Below are positions 1 to 8,437 of a stretch of DNA of 64,000 nt, piece by piece. The stretch is from the NCBI RefSeq assembly GCF_030718085.1, contig NZ_JAVAJF010000004.1, forward strand, positions 124,001 to 188,000, read 5' to 3'. The notes beneath the pieces are model-generated. The model made no database searches. It saw nothing but the letters and a program-made list of their open reading frames with translations, and was not told the DNA's origin. The stretch is from Marinobacter sp. MDS2 (lineage in GTDB: Bacteria > Pseudomonadota > Gammaproteobacteria > Pseudomonadales > Oleiphilaceae). Each line of letters starts with the position of its first letter. The stretch's first letter is position 1. The position numbers were made by a program, and so were the translations under genes.

Positions 1-41
1 TTTTCTCTAGGCGCTCGCGACGAGCAGAGTCCCCTTTCATG
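1..41 (-). CDS. possible start of a further LPS-region gene (partial, uncertain)
   Basis: An ATG on the minus strand at 41 opens a frame (MKGDSARRERLEK) that runs to the window edge. It lies 28 bp downstream of the kinase gene that ends at 70 and points the same way. There is no clear ribosome-binding site, and thirteen codons cannot be identified. Confidence 0.2.
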
Positions 42-69
42 GAGACCAAAAATATCGGCGTGCTTTCCA

Positions 70-768
70 TCAATCAAACTCTCGGTCGGGTGCCGCATCT
101 CTAGCAGCACGCTTGATGCGTAACATTTGCTTTTTCTCAAAGACCCGGTGTTCAAAACATTCGGGATCAGACCTTAACTCCCCCGGACTTGCTCCCCAAG
201 CATCCAAGTATGCTTCGTGCAAGATCCGCGGCAGATCTCCAGGTGGAAGCCTCGCCCCCAAATTGGCCAAATTCGTAAGTGCCAGCGATTCATTCAGGCC
301 TCGCGGGTGCAGCCGCACATCATCCTCGTCCACCATTCGGATAACGTTATCGGCATTTATCAGGTAATTGGTCAAATTGCAGTCGAGTTGCTCAATCCCT
401 AACTTATGGAGATCAGCTACGCAGCGCCCTAAAAGGTCTAAAAGCTCTAAAACTCGAGCCTGGTCACTTTGCTCGTAGGCTGACCTAAGAACCTCACGCA
501 TTGATCTATATCCCGAAAGGAATTCAGTGGCAAAACCAAAACACTGAAGTTTCTGAACCCACCCAGCATATACAATACCCGGCACCGGCCCACCTGCTCG
601 CCGGATTTTCTTTCCACGCCGCAGCGCTCTCAACCAATGAATTAATCCAAACAACGGCTTTCGATAGCATTTGACCGCAACTTCCTGCCCATCAACCAAA
701 GCACGATAAGTAATTCGGGTGCGCCGAATATTGGAGTGCAGTTCTTCTTTAAACTCGATAGTGGCCAT
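70..768 (-). CDS. LPS-core kinase-like protein (WaaP/InaA superfamily)
   Basis: A 232-residue protein with a reduced protein-kinase-like fold, as in the lipopolysaccharide-core sugar kinases and 'toluene tolerance' proteins. I can see a VAVKCYRK stretch near residue 30, suitable for the ATP-binding lysine. A catalytic-loop-like LDCNLTNYLI lies near residue 130 and a metal-loop-like MVDEDDVR near 144, in place of the usual HxDLxxxN and DFD/DFG. It lies 29 bp downstream of the KDO-kinase gene on the same strand, so it is probably co-transcribed and may phosphorylate another core sugar. The substrate cannot be read from the sequence. The N-terminal half is shorter than in WaaP. Confidence 0.7.
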   Translation of the reverse strand: MATIEFKEELHSNIRRTRITYRALVDGQEVAVKCYRKPLFGLIHWLRALRRGKKIRRAGGPVPGIVYAGWVQKLQCFGFATEFLSGYRSMREVLRSAYEQSDQARVLELLDLLGRCVADLHKLGIEQLDCNLTNYLINADNVIRMVDEDDVRLHPRGLNESLALTNLANLGARLPPGDLPRILHEAYLDAWGASPGELRSDPECFEHRVFEKKQMLRIKRAARDAAPDREFD

Positions 769-797
769 CAGTAAAAATTGCGCCTTAAAACATCAAA

Positions 798-1529
798 TTA
801 ACGTTCTTCATACTCATAGGCATGAAGAAGAACGTCCCAGTTCGCTTGCCGTTCTCTATCACTCAGATGCACACATCGTTTCTCAACAGAACGACGTAAG
901 CGACTTAGATTCTTCTGGCGCCACGGAGAATCTGGCCTTCTGTCGCTCGGCGTCACTAGTCTGCATCGATCGAAATCAATCAGATAAATGCGCTCGCCCG
1001 CCACCAAGATATTGTCACAATTCAAGTCCACATGATCCAAGCCATGATCGTGAAACTGGCGAATCACCCTGCCCAACTTTCTCCATAGATGCTCATGAGT
1101 GATCGACGCACAGTCAGCAAAGGTTACGGCACCGGGTATACGTTTAATCAAAATGGCCGCCTGATACCAAAACCAACGACGCCTCCACACAATCGCGGCA
1201 ACAGGCTCCGGCACGGGCAAGCCCGCAGCATACAAACGTTCGAGTAGTCGATGCTCCGCCACCGATCGCGCTCGCTCAAAACCCGTGAAAAAGTAGGTTA
1301 TCTTAGCAATGCGGGACATAAGCCCGCCCCGCCGATAGTGTCGAAGAACAAGATTGTTTGCATCTCGGCGAATGAACCAAGCCCCTCCTCTACCCCCAGA
1401 GGAGACAGGCTCCGCACTGTCACCCCAGTATTCGGGATAAAACCATGCTTCAGTAACACCGTGACAGGCTTCAGCAACCACCAGCTTCAGCTGGTCAGGA
1501 GGAGTAATTCGGCTCGCGGCAGAGTTCAC
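798..1529 (-). CDS. kdkA: 3-deoxy-D-manno-octulosonic acid kinase
   Basis: A 243-residue protein matching the KdkA family, which phosphorylates the KDO residue of lipid A–KDO at the inner membrane during LPS-core assembly. The catalytic loop HGLDHVDLNCDNILV is followed by the metal-binding segment IYLIDFDRCRL near residues 190–200. The N-terminal GGRGGAWFI looks like the nucleotide-binding loop and LVLRHYRRGG like the lysine/arginine strand. Length fits the family (about 235–245). The start codon is GTG at 1529. It is divergent from the heptosyltransferase gene at 1660 and leads the downstream kinase-like gene at 70–768. Confidence 0.85.
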   Translation of the reverse strand: MNSAASRITPPDQLKLVVAEACHGVTEAWFYPEYWGDSAEPVSSGGRGGAWFIRRDANNLVLRHYRRGGLMSRIAKITYFFTGFERARSVAEHRLLERLYAAGLPVPEPVAAIVWRRRWFWYQAAILIKRIPGAVTFADCASITHEHLWRKLGRVIRQFHDHGLDHVDLNCDNILVAGERIYLIDFDRCRLVTPSDRRPDSPWRQKNLSRLRRSVEKRCVHLSDRERQANWDVLLHAYEYEER

Positions 1530-1659
1530 AAACTATTTTCTCCGAGGCTGGCACTGACCGGAGCCAGATAAAGACGTTGATAGCTCATTAGGCTAAACTG
1601 GCGATCAGTTTACCAACGAGCCCTCCCGGGCTCCACATCCTGCTGTGAAAGATTCGTAA

Positions 1660-2706
1660 ATGGCTCTTAAATCGATGAAATCCATCTGCATCCTCCGCCT
1701 ATCCGCCATCGGCGACGTCACTCACGTCATCCCGGTTGTCCTGAGCCTTCAAGAGCAACTGCCCGACGTCAAAATCACCTGGGTCATCGGCAAAATCGAA
1801 GCCAAGCTGATCGGCGACCTGCCAGGCGTCGAATTCATCATCTTCGACAAAAAAGCCGGGCGTCAGGGCTATGCGGAGCTGCGAAAGCACATGAAAGGCC
1901 GTAAGTTCGATGCCTTGTTGCACATGCAGGTCGCGTTGAGAGCAAATCTCGCCGCAGCGTTGATTCCGGCCAAAATCAAAGTCGGTTACGACAAAGCCCG
2001 CAGTAAAGACTTACACAGTTTGTTCATTAACAAGCGCATTGCTCCCGCGGCTCAGCAGCACGTCAGAGATTGTCTGGCGAGCTTCCTGGAACCACTTGGG
2101 CTCAAAGCCGCCCCACCTCGGTGGTACATCCCGCTGTCAGACGCAGATCACGAATTTGCTCGTAGCCATCTGGCAGCAGATCGCAAGAATCTGATCATTA
2201 GCCCCTGTGCGAGTCACACGCTCAGAAACTGGCCGGCAGAGCGCTACGCGCAGCTTGCAGACTATGCCATCGAAGTTTACGGCATGAAGGTCATTCTGGT
2301 GGGTAGTCCGGCACCGTTTGAAGCGGAGTATTGCGCAGCTATCGAAAGCTCCATGAAACACAAAGCTCACAACATTTGCGGCAAAGACACTTTAAAACAG
2401 CTCACGGCTTTAATGAGCAAGGCCGACCTTGTAGTGGCACCGGACACCGGCCCGGCTCATATCGCCAGCTCGGTGAATACCGATGTCTTGGGCATTTTCG
2501 CCGCCAGTAACCCCAATCGCTCAGGGCCCTACAATTCGCTGGAATGGTGTGTAAACCGTTATCCGGACGCACTGAAAAAGTTTACCGGCAAAGCCATAGA
2601 AGAAGCGCGCTGGGGCGCCAAAGCAGAATTCGAGGGGGCGATGGAGTTGGTGTCTGTCAAAGACGCGACTGAAATGCTGGATCGCTGGATGACCGAAAAC
2701 ACCTAA
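1660..2706 (+). CDS. glycosyltransferase family 9 (heptosyltransferase-like)
   Basis: A 348-residue GT9 protein related to WaaC/WaaF/WaaQ, which transfer heptose from ADP-heptose to the LPS inner core on the cytoplasmic face of the membrane. The N-terminal ICILRLSAIGDVTHVIPV is the family's first strand-loop. The C-terminal domain has the donor-binding motif VVAPDTGPAHIASS near residue 265. ISPCASHTLRNWP near residue 185 matches the linker into the second Rossmann domain. An alternative start is Met6, directly before the conserved strand. It is divergent from kdkA. The exact heptosyltransferase number (I, II or III) cannot be decided here. Confidence 0.85.
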   Translation: MALKSMKSICILRLSAIGDVTHVIPVVLSLQEQLPDVKITWVIGKIEAKLIGDLPGVEFIIFDKKAGRQGYAELRKHMKGRKFDALLHMQVALRANLAAALIPAKIKVGYDKARSKDLHSLFINKRIAPAAQQHVRDCLASFLEPLGLKAAPPRWYIPLSDADHEFARSHLAADRKNLIISPCASHTLRNWPAERYAQLADYAIEVYGMKVILVGSPAPFEAEYCAAIESSMKHKAHNICGKDTLKQLTALMSKADLVVAPDTGPAHIASSVNTDVLGIFAASNPNRSGPYNSLEWCVNRYPDALKKFTGKAIEEARWGAKAEFEGAMELVSVKDATEMLDRWMTENT

Positions 2707-2720
2707 TCCCCAAACAAATC

Positions 2721-2772
2721 CGCTGAAGCTCCTGAACACGACCGGGTTAACGGTCGTTCAGCAGCTTCAGCG
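2721..2772. terminator. long hairpin between converging genes
   Basis: Arms CGCTGAAGCT and AGCTTCAGCG (10 bp) enclose a further TGAA/TTCA and CGACCG/CGGTCG stem with loop GGTTAA. It sits between the stop of the GT9 gene (+) and the stop of the DUF6165 gene (-), so it could end transcripts from both sides. There is no long T-run on either side, so intrinsic termination is not certain. Confidence 0.5.
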
Positions 2773-2791
2773 AACCCTGCGGCTGCCCGCC

Positions 2792-3199
2792 TTACTTGCG
2801 CGCGGTGTAATCCTGATAAGACTTCTCTTCAACAAAGCGGGAGCCCAGCGCCAGGTTCACTTCCTTCTTGATAGCCGCACGCTTGTCGTTGGTGACATAG
2901 ACCGCACGAGCGAGCTCAATAAAACGTGGGCCGAAGTTCTGGTCCGCCTCTTCGTCACGGATATCGTCTTCAATCACCCAAAGCTCTTCGTTCACCGCTT
3001 TAAGCTGCTTGCGCAGATCCGCAATCTCGGCCGCTTTGTCTTTTACGGCCTCGTCCCAGGTTGCGCTCAGCTCATCCAGCTCCAAACGCACGTTTTTGAC
3101 CTTTGCTTCGTCTTTAATGCGCTCGGATTTGATTTCAAGGATCGTGATCTTATCCAGCACTTCACCGAAAGAAACCGGTACCTTGATTACGTCTGCCAT
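2792..3199 (-). CDS. DUF6165 family protein
   Basis: A 135-residue charged, mostly helical protein. It starts MADVIKVPVSFGEVLDKITILEIKSERI and has heptad-like Leu/Ile spacing over residues 25–75, consistent with a coiled coil. It has no signal peptide or membrane segment, so it is probably cytoplasmic. I recall this family as DUF6165, often found near LPS-core glycosyltransferases, which fits the neighbouring GT9 gene. No biochemical function is known to me. It lies 87 bp downstream of ilvE on the same strand, with a GC-rich hairpin between them. Confidence 0.65.
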   Translation of the reverse strand: MADVIKVPVSFGEVLDKITILEIKSERIKDEAKVKNVRLELDELSATWDEAVKDKAAEIADLRKQLKAVNEELWVIEDDIRDEEADQNFGPRFIELARAVYVTNDKRAAIKKEVNLALGSRFVEEKSYQDYTARK

Positions 3200-3237
3200 T
3201 GTCTTGCCCTGTTTTTCCGTGAGTTCAATATAGCGAA

Positions 3238-3264
3238 GCCGCCGGCACTGGAAGCACCGGCGGC
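3238..3264 (-). terminator. GC-rich hairpin after ilvE
   Basis: Arms GCCGCCGG and CCGGCGGC (8 bp) with an 11-nt loop lie between the ilvE stop and the DUF6165 start. There is no T-run, so this may be a weak terminator or a 3'-end protecting hairpin. Confidence 0.4.
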
Positions 3265-3286
3265 CACTTTGGAATAGCTAACTGCT

Positions 3287-4213
3287 TTAGCCTTTAACGT
3301 GAGTCAGCCACTCAGAATGCTGAGCCAGCTTACCCTTAACGGCATCAAAATACATGCTCTGAAGCTTTTCAGTGATCGGGCCGCGCTTACCTGCGCCGAT
3401 GGCACGACCATCCAGTTCACGAATCGGCAGTACTTCCGCAGCGGTGCCGGTAAAGAAAGCTTCTTCAGCAACATATACTTCGTCACGAGTGATCCGGCGC
3501 TCTTTCACCTGCAAGCCCAGCTCTTTGGCGAAATCGATGATGGTGGCGCGGGTAATACCTTCCAGGCAAGAGGTTAGCTCAGGCGTGTGCAGCACGCCGT
3601 CACGAACGATGAAGATATTCTCACCGGAACCTTCTGCGACGTAGCCTTCGTTGTCCAGCAACAACGCTTCTTCCGCACCGCCAGAGATGGCTTCGTTCAA
3701 CGCCAGCATGGAGTTGATGTAGTTACCGTTCGCCTTCGCCTTACACATGGTGATGTTGACGTGGTGGCGAGTGTAAGAAGAGGTACGCACCTTGATGCCC
3801 ACTTCTTTGGCCTCAGGCGACATGTAGGAAGGCCAGCTCCAGGCGGCAACCATCACGTGCACTTTCAGGTTATCGGCGCGAAGTCCCATACCTTCAGATC
3901 CCAAAAACACCATCGGGCGCAGGTAGGCTTCGTCCAGATTGTTTTCACGAACAGCGGCGCGCTGGGCTTCGTTGATCTCATCTTTGCTGAACGGCATTTT
4001 CATATTCAGGATATGAGCCGAGCGGAACAGACGGTCGGTGTGCTCTTTCAGACGGAAAATCGCCGGGCCATTGGCGGTATTGTAGGCTCGCACCCCTTCA
4101 AAACAGCCGAGGCCGTAGTGCAAGGTATGGGTAAGGACGTGGGTCTTGGCTTCGCGCCATTCAACCATTTCACCATCCAGCCAGATAACGCCATCGCGAT
4201 CAGCCATCGACAT
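3287..4213 (-). CDS. ilvE: branched-chain amino acid aminotransferase
   Basis: A 308-residue fold-type IV PLP aminotransferase. It makes Leu, Ile and Val from their 2-oxo acids using glutamate. The Schiff-base lysine is Lys160 in CKAKANGNYINSML. Other family marks are HYGLGCFEGVRAY (residues 32–44), the AEGSGENIF loop that helps hold the cofactor phosphate, and FFTGTAAEVLPI near the C terminus. Length matches E. coli IlvE (309). The start used gives MSMADRDGVIWLDG; Met3 is an equally possible start. It stands apart from glnE by 80 bp and is probably transcribed together with the DUF6165 gene. Confidence 0.96.
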   Translation of the reverse strand: MSMADRDGVIWLDGEMVEWREAKTHVLTHTLHYGLGCFEGVRAYNTANGPAIFRLKEHTDRLFRSAHILNMKMPFSKDEINEAQRAAVRENNLDEAYLRPMVFLGSEGMGLRADNLKVHVMVAAWSWPSYMSPEAKEVGIKVRTSSYTRHHVNITMCKAKANGNYINSMLALNEAISGGAEEALLLDNEGYVAEGSGENIFIVRDGVLHTPELTSCLEGITRATIIDFAKELGLQVKERRITRDEVYVAEEAFFTGTAAEVLPIRELDGRAIGAGKRGPITEKLQSMYFDAVKGKLAQHSEWLTHVKG

Positions 4214-4293
4214 TTCTTTTCTGCTCCTAAAAAAGCGATTTTCGGGGAACTCGCATTCTAGCAGGAATACCGGCCAGAAATAAATTTAGCTTG

Positions 4294-7188
4294 CTAATCA
4301 AGCATGACTTTTTTCCACATCTTTTCGATATAGTCACGTTCCTCGGCAAATCGCTCTCCCTCAACACGGCTGCTCAGGTTCTGCAGTGCCCGCCGATGGA
4401 TCGTTGACCGCAAAACAATGTACGCTTCTCGCAACTTCTCGGTATCCGCCACGTCCAACACACCGGCACGTCCCAGCTCTTCCAACTGACGAATGTTATC
4501 GCTCCATTGGGTCAGTTCCGGATGCTCGCCACTCCACGCCAGCATCAGGTATTGCACCAGGAACTCGATGTCCACAATGCCACCAAAATCATGCTTAACG
4601 TGGAACTCTTCAGCCCTTTTCGCGACGGGTGTGCCAAGATTAACCCGCATCTTCTCCCGCATATCAACAACTTCTTTGCGGAGCGCCTGCTTGTCACGCT
4701 TGGCGCACAAAATAGCATGCCGCACGCGCTCAAAGGCCGCCAAGGTGTCCCGGCAACCTGCGACCCCGCGCGCCCGTGCCAGAGCTTGGTGCTCCCAGGT
4801 CCACGCATCGTTCTGCTGGTACTTCTCAAACGACTGCAGCGTGCTGACCAACAGCCCCGAATTGCCAGACGGCCGCAAGCGCATATCCACTTCGTACAGC
4901 TGGCCGGACGGGGTTTGCGTGCTGAGGATGTGCACAATGCGCTGGCCTAGACGGGTGTAGAAGATGGCATTATCGATCGGCTTGTCGCCGTCGGTTGCCA
5001 AAAGCGGGTCGGACTGGTGCACAAACACCAAATCCAGGTCCGAGGTGTAACCTAGCTCGATGCCACCCAGCTTGCCGTAGCCCAGGATGGCGAAGTCAGT
5101 ATCGCAAGCGGTGCCATCCGAACGTTGGGGACGCCCGTGCCGGCTCACCAAATTCGAAAAGGCCACATCCACCACGTGGTCCAGCACCACCTCGGCAATC
5201 CAGGTCAGGTAATCACTCACCTTCATCAGTGGCAAGGTGCCTTTGATCTCCGAGGCGGCTACCCGCAGGGTGTGCGCTTTTTTGAAGTGTCGAAGAGACT
5301 CCATCTGTTCTTCAAGATCTTCATAAGGTATTCGCAGCATTTGCTGGCGCAAGTCATCCTGCAACGCCTCTTTAGCCGGCGGGCTGTATAGACTCTCGGC
5401 GTTCAATAACTCGTCCAGCAGCAGTGGCGTGTCTGCCAGCAACTTGGCTATCCACGGGCTCTCACTGCACAGCCCGACCAGCTGAGTCAGCGCGTTGGGG
5501 TTTTCCACCAACAAAACCATGTAGGCGGTTCGGCGCAGAATGGCCTCCACCAACAGCAAAACCCGCTCCAGGGTTTCCGAGGCGTTTTCCACCTCGGTCA
5601 GCGCGCTCAGGAGCAGAGGCATGAATTGATTCAGGCGCTTACGGCCCTGGGTTTGCATCGTTTGCACGGTGCGACCGTTATGTAAGGCCGCCAGCAACCG
5701 ATAACTGCCTTCGGGGTTTTCATAACCCTGCTCAGCCAACCACTCGATGGCCGCAGGCTCATCCATTTCCGACAACCACAGCTCAAACCAGCCGTCGTCC
5801 ACCGCAGCATCGCCTTCACCCTCTTCATCTTCGGTGGCAATGATATTGGCAAAATGCAGCGCCACCCGCTCTCGATGGCTCGCCAACGCCGACTCGCAAG
5901 CGGACCAGTCTTCAAACCCCATAATGCGTGCAATTCGGGCCTGGCACAGGGGGTTGTCCGGCAGGGTTTGGGTTTGTTTGTCTTCCACCCCTTGCAGAGC
6001 ATGCTCGATGTTTCTCAAGAACACGTAGGCTTCGCGAAGCTCATTCACCACCGGCGAGGGCAGCAGTTCCAGCTCTTCCAGTTCTTTGAGAATATTCAGT
6101 AACTCGCGCTGCTGCAGCTCTCGGTCACGTCCACCGCGGATCAGCTGGAAGGCTTGCACCACAAACTCGATTTCGCGGATACCGCCGCTGCCCAGTTTGA
6201 TGTTGTCTTCCAGCCCTTTGCGGCGCACTTCCCGGCCAATCATCGCTTTCATATTGCGAAGCGACTCGAAGGCGCTGAAATCGATGTATTTGCGGTACAC
6301 AAACGGCCTCAAGCTCTCAATCAGAACAGCCCCTGCCCGCTGATCTCCCGCGACCACCCGCGCCTTTACCATGGCGTAGCGCTCCCAATCGCGGCCTTGG
6401 TCCTGATAGTAGGTTTCCAGCGCTGCAAAACTCAGCGCCAACGCCCCGCTTTGGCCGTAGGGCCGCAAACGCATATCAACTCGAAACACAAAGCCGTCGG
6501 CGGTGATTTGGTCCAACGCCTGAATCAGTCGCTGCCCCAGCCGAATGAAAAACTGCTGGTTATCCAAAGCGCGGCGACCGCCTTGGGTCTCGCCATTGGA
6601 AGGAAAAGCAAAAATCAGATCAATATCCGAGGATACGTTCAGCTCACGCCCCCCGAGCTTGCCCATACCCAGCACCACCATACGTTGAGGTGTATCCTCT
6701 CCGGTGATCGGGTCCTTGCCCCAAGGCGTGCCAAATTCATCGCAGGCTTTGTTGTAGAGCCAATTCAGCGCTCCATCAATACACACATCGGCAAAAGCAC
6801 TGGTGGCAAGCATGGTTTCGTTGAGATCTGCCCAACCCATCAGATCGCGCCAGATGATGCGAAACTGTACTTCTCGGCGGAACCGGCGCAACGCGCTGTG
6901 CAAATCCGGCTCGGCTTGAACCGAATCCAGATAACTGGCCCAGCGTTCCGTCAGCCACGCCTCGGTGGTAGGCTCGGTCATAGGGCGACTGGCAAACACC
7001 TCGCGCATGCAGTCAGGATGACGCTGCAGGGTTTGGCGCAAAAACACGCTGCGCGCCACCGCTTCTGCAATGTCCGGCTCGGATATCACGGCCAACCACT
7101 CGGGCACACCGTCTGGAAATACCGACGACCAGCAGGCCGATACATCATCAGCAAGCGCTGCCGGTAGCGATTTCCAAGGCTCGGACAT
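4294..7188 (-). CDS. glnE: bifunctional glutamine synthetase adenylyltransferase/deadenylylase
   Basis: A 964-residue GlnE (ATase). It adenylylates the conserved tyrosine of glutamine synthetase when nitrogen is plentiful and removes AMP when it is scarce, under control of PII. Both nucleotidyltransferase cores are visible. The N-terminal deadenylylase core is at residues 173–194 (GMGKLGGRELN then SSDIDLIF). The C-terminal adenylyltransferase core is at 703–722 (GYGKLGGIEL then TSDLDLVF). The regulatory middle domain spans about 450–640. Length is typical (E. coli 946). Its substrate, glnA, is 9 kb away in this window. It is divergent from the potassium-channel gene. Confidence 0.97.
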   Translation of the reverse strand: MSEPWKSLPAALADDVSACWSSVFPDGVPEWLAVISEPDIAEAVARSVFLRQTLQRHPDCMREVFASRPMTEPTTEAWLTERWASYLDSVQAEPDLHSALRRFRREVQFRIIWRDLMGWADLNETMLATSAFADVCIDGALNWLYNKACDEFGTPWGKDPITGEDTPQRMVVLGMGKLGGRELNVSSDIDLIFAFPSNGETQGGRRALDNQQFFIRLGQRLIQALDQITADGFVFRVDMRLRPYGQSGALALSFAALETYYQDQGRDWERYAMVKARVVAGDQRAGAVLIESLRPFVYRKYIDFSAFESLRNMKAMIGREVRRKGLEDNIKLGSGGIREIEFVVQAFQLIRGGRDRELQQRELLNILKELEELELLPSPVVNELREAYVFLRNIEHALQGVEDKQTQTLPDNPLCQARIARIMGFEDWSACESALASHRERVALHFANIIATEDEEGEGDAAVDDGWFELWLSEMDEPAAIEWLAEQGYENPEGSYRLLAALHNGRTVQTMQTQGRKRLNQFMPLLLSALTEVENASETLERVLLLVEAILRRTAYMVLLVENPNALTQLVGLCSESPWIAKLLADTPLLLDELLNAESLYSPPAKEALQDDLRQQMLRIPYEDLEEQMESLRHFKKAHTLRVAASEIKGTLPLMKVSDYLTWIAEVVLDHVVDVAFSNLVSRHGRPQRSDGTACDTDFAILGYGKLGGIELGYTSDLDLVFVHQSDPLLATDGDKPIDNAIFYTRLGQRIVHILSTQTPSGQLYEVDMRLRPSGNSGLLVSTLQSFEKYQQNDAWTWEHQALARARGVAGCRDTLAAFERVRHAILCAKRDKQALRKEVVDMREKMRVNLGTPVAKRAEEFHVKHDFGGIVDIEFLVQYLMLAWSGEHPELTQWSDNIRQLEELGRAGVLDVADTEKLREAYIVLRSTIHRRALQNLSSRVEGERFAEERDYIEKMWKKVMLD

Positions 7189-7268
7189 AACGCAACTCCC
7201 TTATCTCTCTGATATATTCCAAGTACTGTATAACGAACTCGCCAAGGACTGAACAGGCCCCAACCTTC

Positions 7269-8420
7269 ATGATGAGAAATAAGCGACCGCTAAATCCGGA
7301 GCACACTCAGTCGCACCTGCCGATGGGTGGGCTGATTCGCCAACGGGTCAAGCGCTTGTTCCTGACACTCGCAGCACTGACCTGTACTCATATTCTGATT
7401 CTGTGGGCCTTTGAACCCCTGACGCTGTTCGAGTCCGCATGGCTAACCATGACCACACTGGTCACTGTGGGCTATGGCGACTTTGCCCCGGTGACAGCGG
7501 TTGGGCGCATCAGCACGGTATTGCTGATGTTCATTTCCTCTATCACGCTGCTGACGCTGATTGTCAGTGACTACATTGAGTACCGTTTTTACCGCCGCGA
7601 ACGAATTCTGACTGGACGCTGGATCTACAACATGAAAGACCACATCGTAATCATCAACACGCCACGCAGCGGGGGCGAGCAATATTTCATGCGCTTCGCT
7701 TCTCAAATTCGCTCCATCCCGGAATACCATACCGTTCCGATCATTCTGCTGACTCGCCAGTTCCCCGGCGGCTTACCGGCCGAATTGAGGGACTGCGGCA
7801 TGGTGCACTTTCATGGCGCGGGAAATGATCCGGAGGCACTTAAAGCCGCTCACGCGGGCGATGCCCGACATATCATCGTGCTTGCGGCCGACGAAACCGA
7901 CGCTTTCTCTGACAGCCTGACGTTCGACATTTCTCATCGCTTAACGGAATCCAACCTGGGCAACCGCACTACCGTGGAGTGCGTCAGCGATATCAACCGA
8001 GACCGCTTCAAAACCCTGGGCGTGCGCACCGTGATTCGCCCTGTTCGCACCTACCCGGAAATCATGGTTCGGGCCGTCGTCGCACCGGGCTCCGAAAAAG
8101 TACTCGAAGACATGTTCAACTACGAACGCGATCACCCTCACCGCTACGAACTTGAACTGGATGATCTGACCTGGGCCGACATCGTCAGCGCCCTAGTCCG
8201 CCACGGCATCGGAACTGCGTTGGCCTATATCGATCACGACAACGAGGTGATCTGCCACCCCGCCTCAAACAAAGAGGTGGAAGGTAAAGGGCTCATTGTG
8301 CTGGTAAGCTCCAGCGACACCCCGACGGTGACCGTGGTGGAAGAGGCTCTGGATCGCTATCGAGAGTTCCTGAAGAAGTGGCGCGAGCTGCAAGGCAACG
8401 ACGAAGCACATAACGAATAA
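7269..8420 (+). CDS. potassium channel with TrkA-N (RCK) domains
   Basis: A 383-residue two-helix potassium channel subunit of the inner membrane. Transmembrane segments lie at about residues 30–48 and 78–97. Between them is the pore helix with selectivity filter TVGYGD (66–71). The cytoplasmic part starts near residue 106 with HIVIINTPRSGG, an RCK/TrkA-N Rossmann strand with an altered glycine motif, followed by a second regulatory half. It resembles the Kch/MthK class. It is 17 bp upstream of mgtE on the same strand, so the two cation transporters probably form an operon. The ATG at 7269 is followed at once by a second ATG and has a weak ribosome-binding site. Confidence 0.88.
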   Translation: MMRNKRPLNPEHTQSHLPMGGLIRQRVKRLFLTLAALTCTHILILWAFEPLTLFESAWLTMTTLVTVGYGDFAPVTAVGRISTVLLMFISSITLLTLIVSDYIEYRFYRRERILTGRWIYNMKDHIVIINTPRSGGEQYFMRFASQIRSIPEYHTVPIILLTRQFPGGLPAELRDCGMVHFHGAGNDPEALKAAHAGDARHIIVLAADETDAFSDSLTFDISHRLTESNLGNRTTVECVSDINRDRFKTLGVRTVIRPVRTYPEIMVRAVVAPGSEKVLEDMFNYERDHPHRYELELDDLTWADIVSALVRHGIGTALAYIDHDNEVICHPASNKEVEGKGLIVLVSSSDTPTVTVVEEALDRYREFLKKWRELQGNDEAHNE

Positions 8421-8437
8421 GGTCAACGGGGTTCTCC

